DNA from: Gammaproteobacteria bacterium
Lineage (GTDB): Bacteria; Pseudomonadota; Gammaproteobacteria; Ga0077536
Reading direction: 5' to 3'
DNA: 8,211 bases
NCBI GenBank assembly: GCA_003540955.1
Contig: DPMX01000364.1
Span: forward strand, 1 to 8,211
Shown: piece after piece, positions 6,967-8,211 of the stretch
Layout of the letters: each line of letters starts with the position of its first letter
Numbering within the stretch: position 1 is the stretch's first letter
Notes under the pieces: generated by a model
Database searches by the model: none
What the model saw: only the letters and a program-made list of their open reading frames with translations
What the model was told of the DNA's origin: nothing
Position numbers and translations under genes: made by a program

Positions 6967-7002
6967 GTGCCAATATCAGGGCTTGGCTTAACGCGATTAA
7001 AG

Positions 7003-7016
7003 CATTGTGCGCAATG
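7003..7016. repeat. Near-palindrome CATTG-N4-CAATG upstream of apbE
   Basis: The 14-bp stretch CATTGTGCGCAATG matches its reverse complement at 12 positions, with perfect 5-bp arms. It is 37 bp upstream of the apbE start and is flanked by a wider 7-bp inverted repeat, CTTGGCT at 6982-6988 and AGCCAAG at 7036-7042. It is a possible regulator site for apbE. Confidence 0.35.
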
Positions 7017-7093
7017 TCGCGTAGAATTCCCACCTAGCCAAGTTTTCTTTCGAGTTTTGGTATTTCTATTTGCCTTCATTCTAAAAGACTCGC

Positions 7094-7113
7094 GTCGCCG
7101 TCATTTCGGCGAC
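7094..7113. repeat. Perfect 7-bp stem inverted repeat in the divergent region
   Basis: GTCGCCG (7094-7100) and CGGCGAC (7107-7113) pair fully around a 6-base TCATTT loop. It is the strongest hairpin in the window and GC-rich against AT-rich flanks. It is not followed directly by a T run on either strand, so it is more likely a protein-binding or structured-RNA element than a terminator. Confidence 0.5.
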
Positions 7114-7208
7114 AATGGATTACGATTTATAACGAATTGAAAATATGACGGGATTGGTATCCTAACTGAGAAACTAGACAAAAAAGGCCTACGGTGGCTG
7201 AAATGCCT

Positions 7209-7237
7209 TAAACATACTGTTTACGTGTTTCAAACAC
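7209..7237. promoter_or_regulatory. Tandem dyad operator candidate upstream of the MoxR gene
   Basis: Two perfect 6-bp-arm dyads lie side by side. TAAACA and TGTTTA (7209-7214, 7218-7223) flank TAC; GTGTTT and AAACAC (7225-7230, 7232-7237) flank a single C. The half-site words AAACA and TGTTT therefore occur four times in 29 bp. They lie about 110 bp before the MoxR ATG, a place suited to an activator or repressor. Confidence 0.4.
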
Positions 7238-7346
7238 CCACTTTCGGCACGACTGTGCATCGCATAGAATCTCGACCGCTTTCGAACGCACAAAAATCCC
7301 ATTAAACTCGGAAACTTTTCGCAAACTAGAAAGACTAAAACGGACT

Positions 7347-8211
7347 ATGACCATTCAGACATCTATAATCGATCTTAGGCAATATATAGCACAGCACATT
7401 GTTGGTCAGGAACAGTTAGTCGATCGTTTGCTGATCGCACTGCTCGCCGACGGACACCTCCTAGTCGAGGGCCCTCCGGGTCTAGCTAAGACTCGCGCGA
7501 TTAAAGTCCTTGGCGAGGGCATTGAGTGTGAATTTCATCGGGTGCAGTTTACTCCAGATCTTTTACCGGCGGACCTCACTGGGACCGAAGTCTATAGACC
7601 GCAGGACGGTTCGTTCAAATTTCAACAGGGCCCGTTATTTCATCACTTAGTTCTCGCTGACGAAATTAATCGTGCGCCCGCAAAAGTCCAATCTGCACTA
7701 CTCGAGGCTATGGCGGAACGTCAGATAACGATTGGGCGTGAGACCTATCATTTGCCAGAATTATTTTTAGTTATGGCAACGCAAAATCCACTAGAACAAG
7801 AAGGCACATATCCTTTACCCGAAGCACAGCTAGATCGATTCCTTATGCATGTGGTCATCACTTACCCCATGGAGACTGATGAAAAATCAATTCTCCACCT
7901 AGCGCGCTCCGAGGCGCGCCGTGAAGATGTCAGAAACTCCAAGTCGAAACACATCATCCGCCAACAGGATGTATTCGATGCGCGTCACGCCGTATTGGAC
8001 TTATACCTCAGTGACGATTTAGAAAAATACCTACTGGAGATCGTACTGGCAACTCGAAAGCCTGCGGTCTATGGAGACGATTTAGGCGGATGGTTAGAAT
8101 ATGGCGCAAGTCCTCGAGCAACTATCGCGCTCGATCGTTGCGCCCGTGCTCATGCGTGGCTCGCCGGTCGTGACTATGTTGGCCCTGATGATATCCAAGC
8201 AATTGCTCCTG
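7347..8211 (+). CDS. MoxR-family AAA+ ATPase, partial
   Basis: Cytoplasmic chaperone-like AAA+ ATPase. The 288 visible residues start at ATG 7347 and run off the right edge, missing roughly the last tenth of a usual 310-340 residue protein. Visible motifs are Walker A GPPGLAKT (42-49), Walker B LVLADEIN (101-108) with the catalytic D105-E106, sensor 1 ATQN (144-147), PLPEAQLDRF (157-166) with the arginine-finger region, and sensor 2 in GASPRAT (253-259). QFTPDLLPADLTG (67-79) and the ENRAP-like INRAPAKVQSALLEAM (107-122) are characteristic of MoxR/RavA relatives. Such proteins work with von Willebrand factor A and DUF58 proteins in assembling or activating other proteins; those genes would be expected to the right. 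Upstream in-frame codons offer no ATG, GTG or TTG start for at least 100 bp, so the start is secure, although its ribosome site is weak. Confidence 0.95.
   Translation, partial: MTIQTSIIDLRQYIAQHIVGQEQLVDRLLIALLADGHLLVEGPPGLAKTRAIKVLGEGIECEFHRVQFTPDLLPADLTGTEVYRPQDGSFKFQQGPLFHHLVLADEINRAPAKVQSALLEAMAERQITIGRETYHLPELFLVMATQNPLEQEGTYPLPEAQLDRFLMHVVITYPMETDEKSILHLARSEARREDVRNSKSKHIIRQQDVFDARHAVLDLYLSDDLEKYLLEIVLATRKPAVYGDDLGGWLEYGASPRATIALDRCARAHAWLAGRDYVGPDDIQAIAP

Larger units (their letters stand above)
6967..7346. other. Divergent intergenic region between apbE and the MoxR gene
   Basis: A 380-bp region that must hold both divergent promoters. No convincing gene is present: a short plus-strand open frame from 6949 encodes about 63 residues without recognisable features. 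The region contains several inverted repeats, described separately. I could not pick a strong -35/-10 pair for either gene. Confidence 0.6.

Noticed and set aside
6949..7140. Plus-strand 63-codon open frame between apbE and the MoxR gene.
   Set aside because: It begins inside apbE antisense, has no ribosome site or family resemblance, and spans the inverted repeats of the promoter region.

Overview
The window looks like chromosomal DNA of a Gram-negative bacterium, most likely a proteobacterium. It encodes an outer-membrane beta-barrel protein ending in Phe, a bifunctional GDP-mannose enzyme (ManC type), a membrane-anchored ApbE flavin transferase, a ParD-type antitoxin and a MoxR ATPase. Base composition is moderate with local AT-rich stretches. 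I see no tRNA, rRNA, CRISPR array or insertion sequence. The taxonomic statement is inference from gene content.

Layout. Everything from 1 to 6966 that I can support as a gene is on the minus strand; the only plus-strand gene is the one at the right edge. Read in the direction of minus-strand transcription, the order is: apbE (6966-5896); manC (5809-4361); a 320-bp AT-rich gap; an outer-membrane beta-barrel protein of unknown substrate (4040-2847); a small ParD-like antitoxin with no toxin beside it (2759-2493); then a two-gene redox operon. That operon holds an FrhB-family iron-sulfur flavoprotein (about 2241/2256-964) and a fused gamma-alpha 2-oxoacid:acceptor oxidoreductase subunit (967 to beyond the left edge). 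On the plus strand a MoxR-family AAA+ ATPase starts at 7347 and runs off the right edge. It is divergent from apbE across a 380-bp intergenic region rich in inverted repeats.

How the genes may work together. The FrhB-like protein and the 2-oxoacid oxidoreductase subunit overlap by 4 bp (ATGA) and share a good candidate promoter, so they are probably one redox complex or electron-transfer pair. The oxidoreductase would reductively or oxidatively handle a 2-oxoacid, and the FrhB-like subunit would carry electrons through its two 4Fe-4S clusters and flavin. ManC makes GDP-mannose for surface polysaccharide, and ApbE attaches FMN covalently to a target flavoprotein that is not in this window. MoxR proteins are usually chaperone-like ATPases working with von Willebrand factor A proteins, expected just past the right edge.

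The less ordinary points are the FrhB/2-oxoacid oxidoreductase pairing in an apparently bacterial context, a probable TTG start on a nearly leaderless message for the FrhB gene, an orphan ParD antitoxin with its own operator-like palindrome, and adjacent dyads upstream of moxR. I did not find a clearly new multi-gene system.
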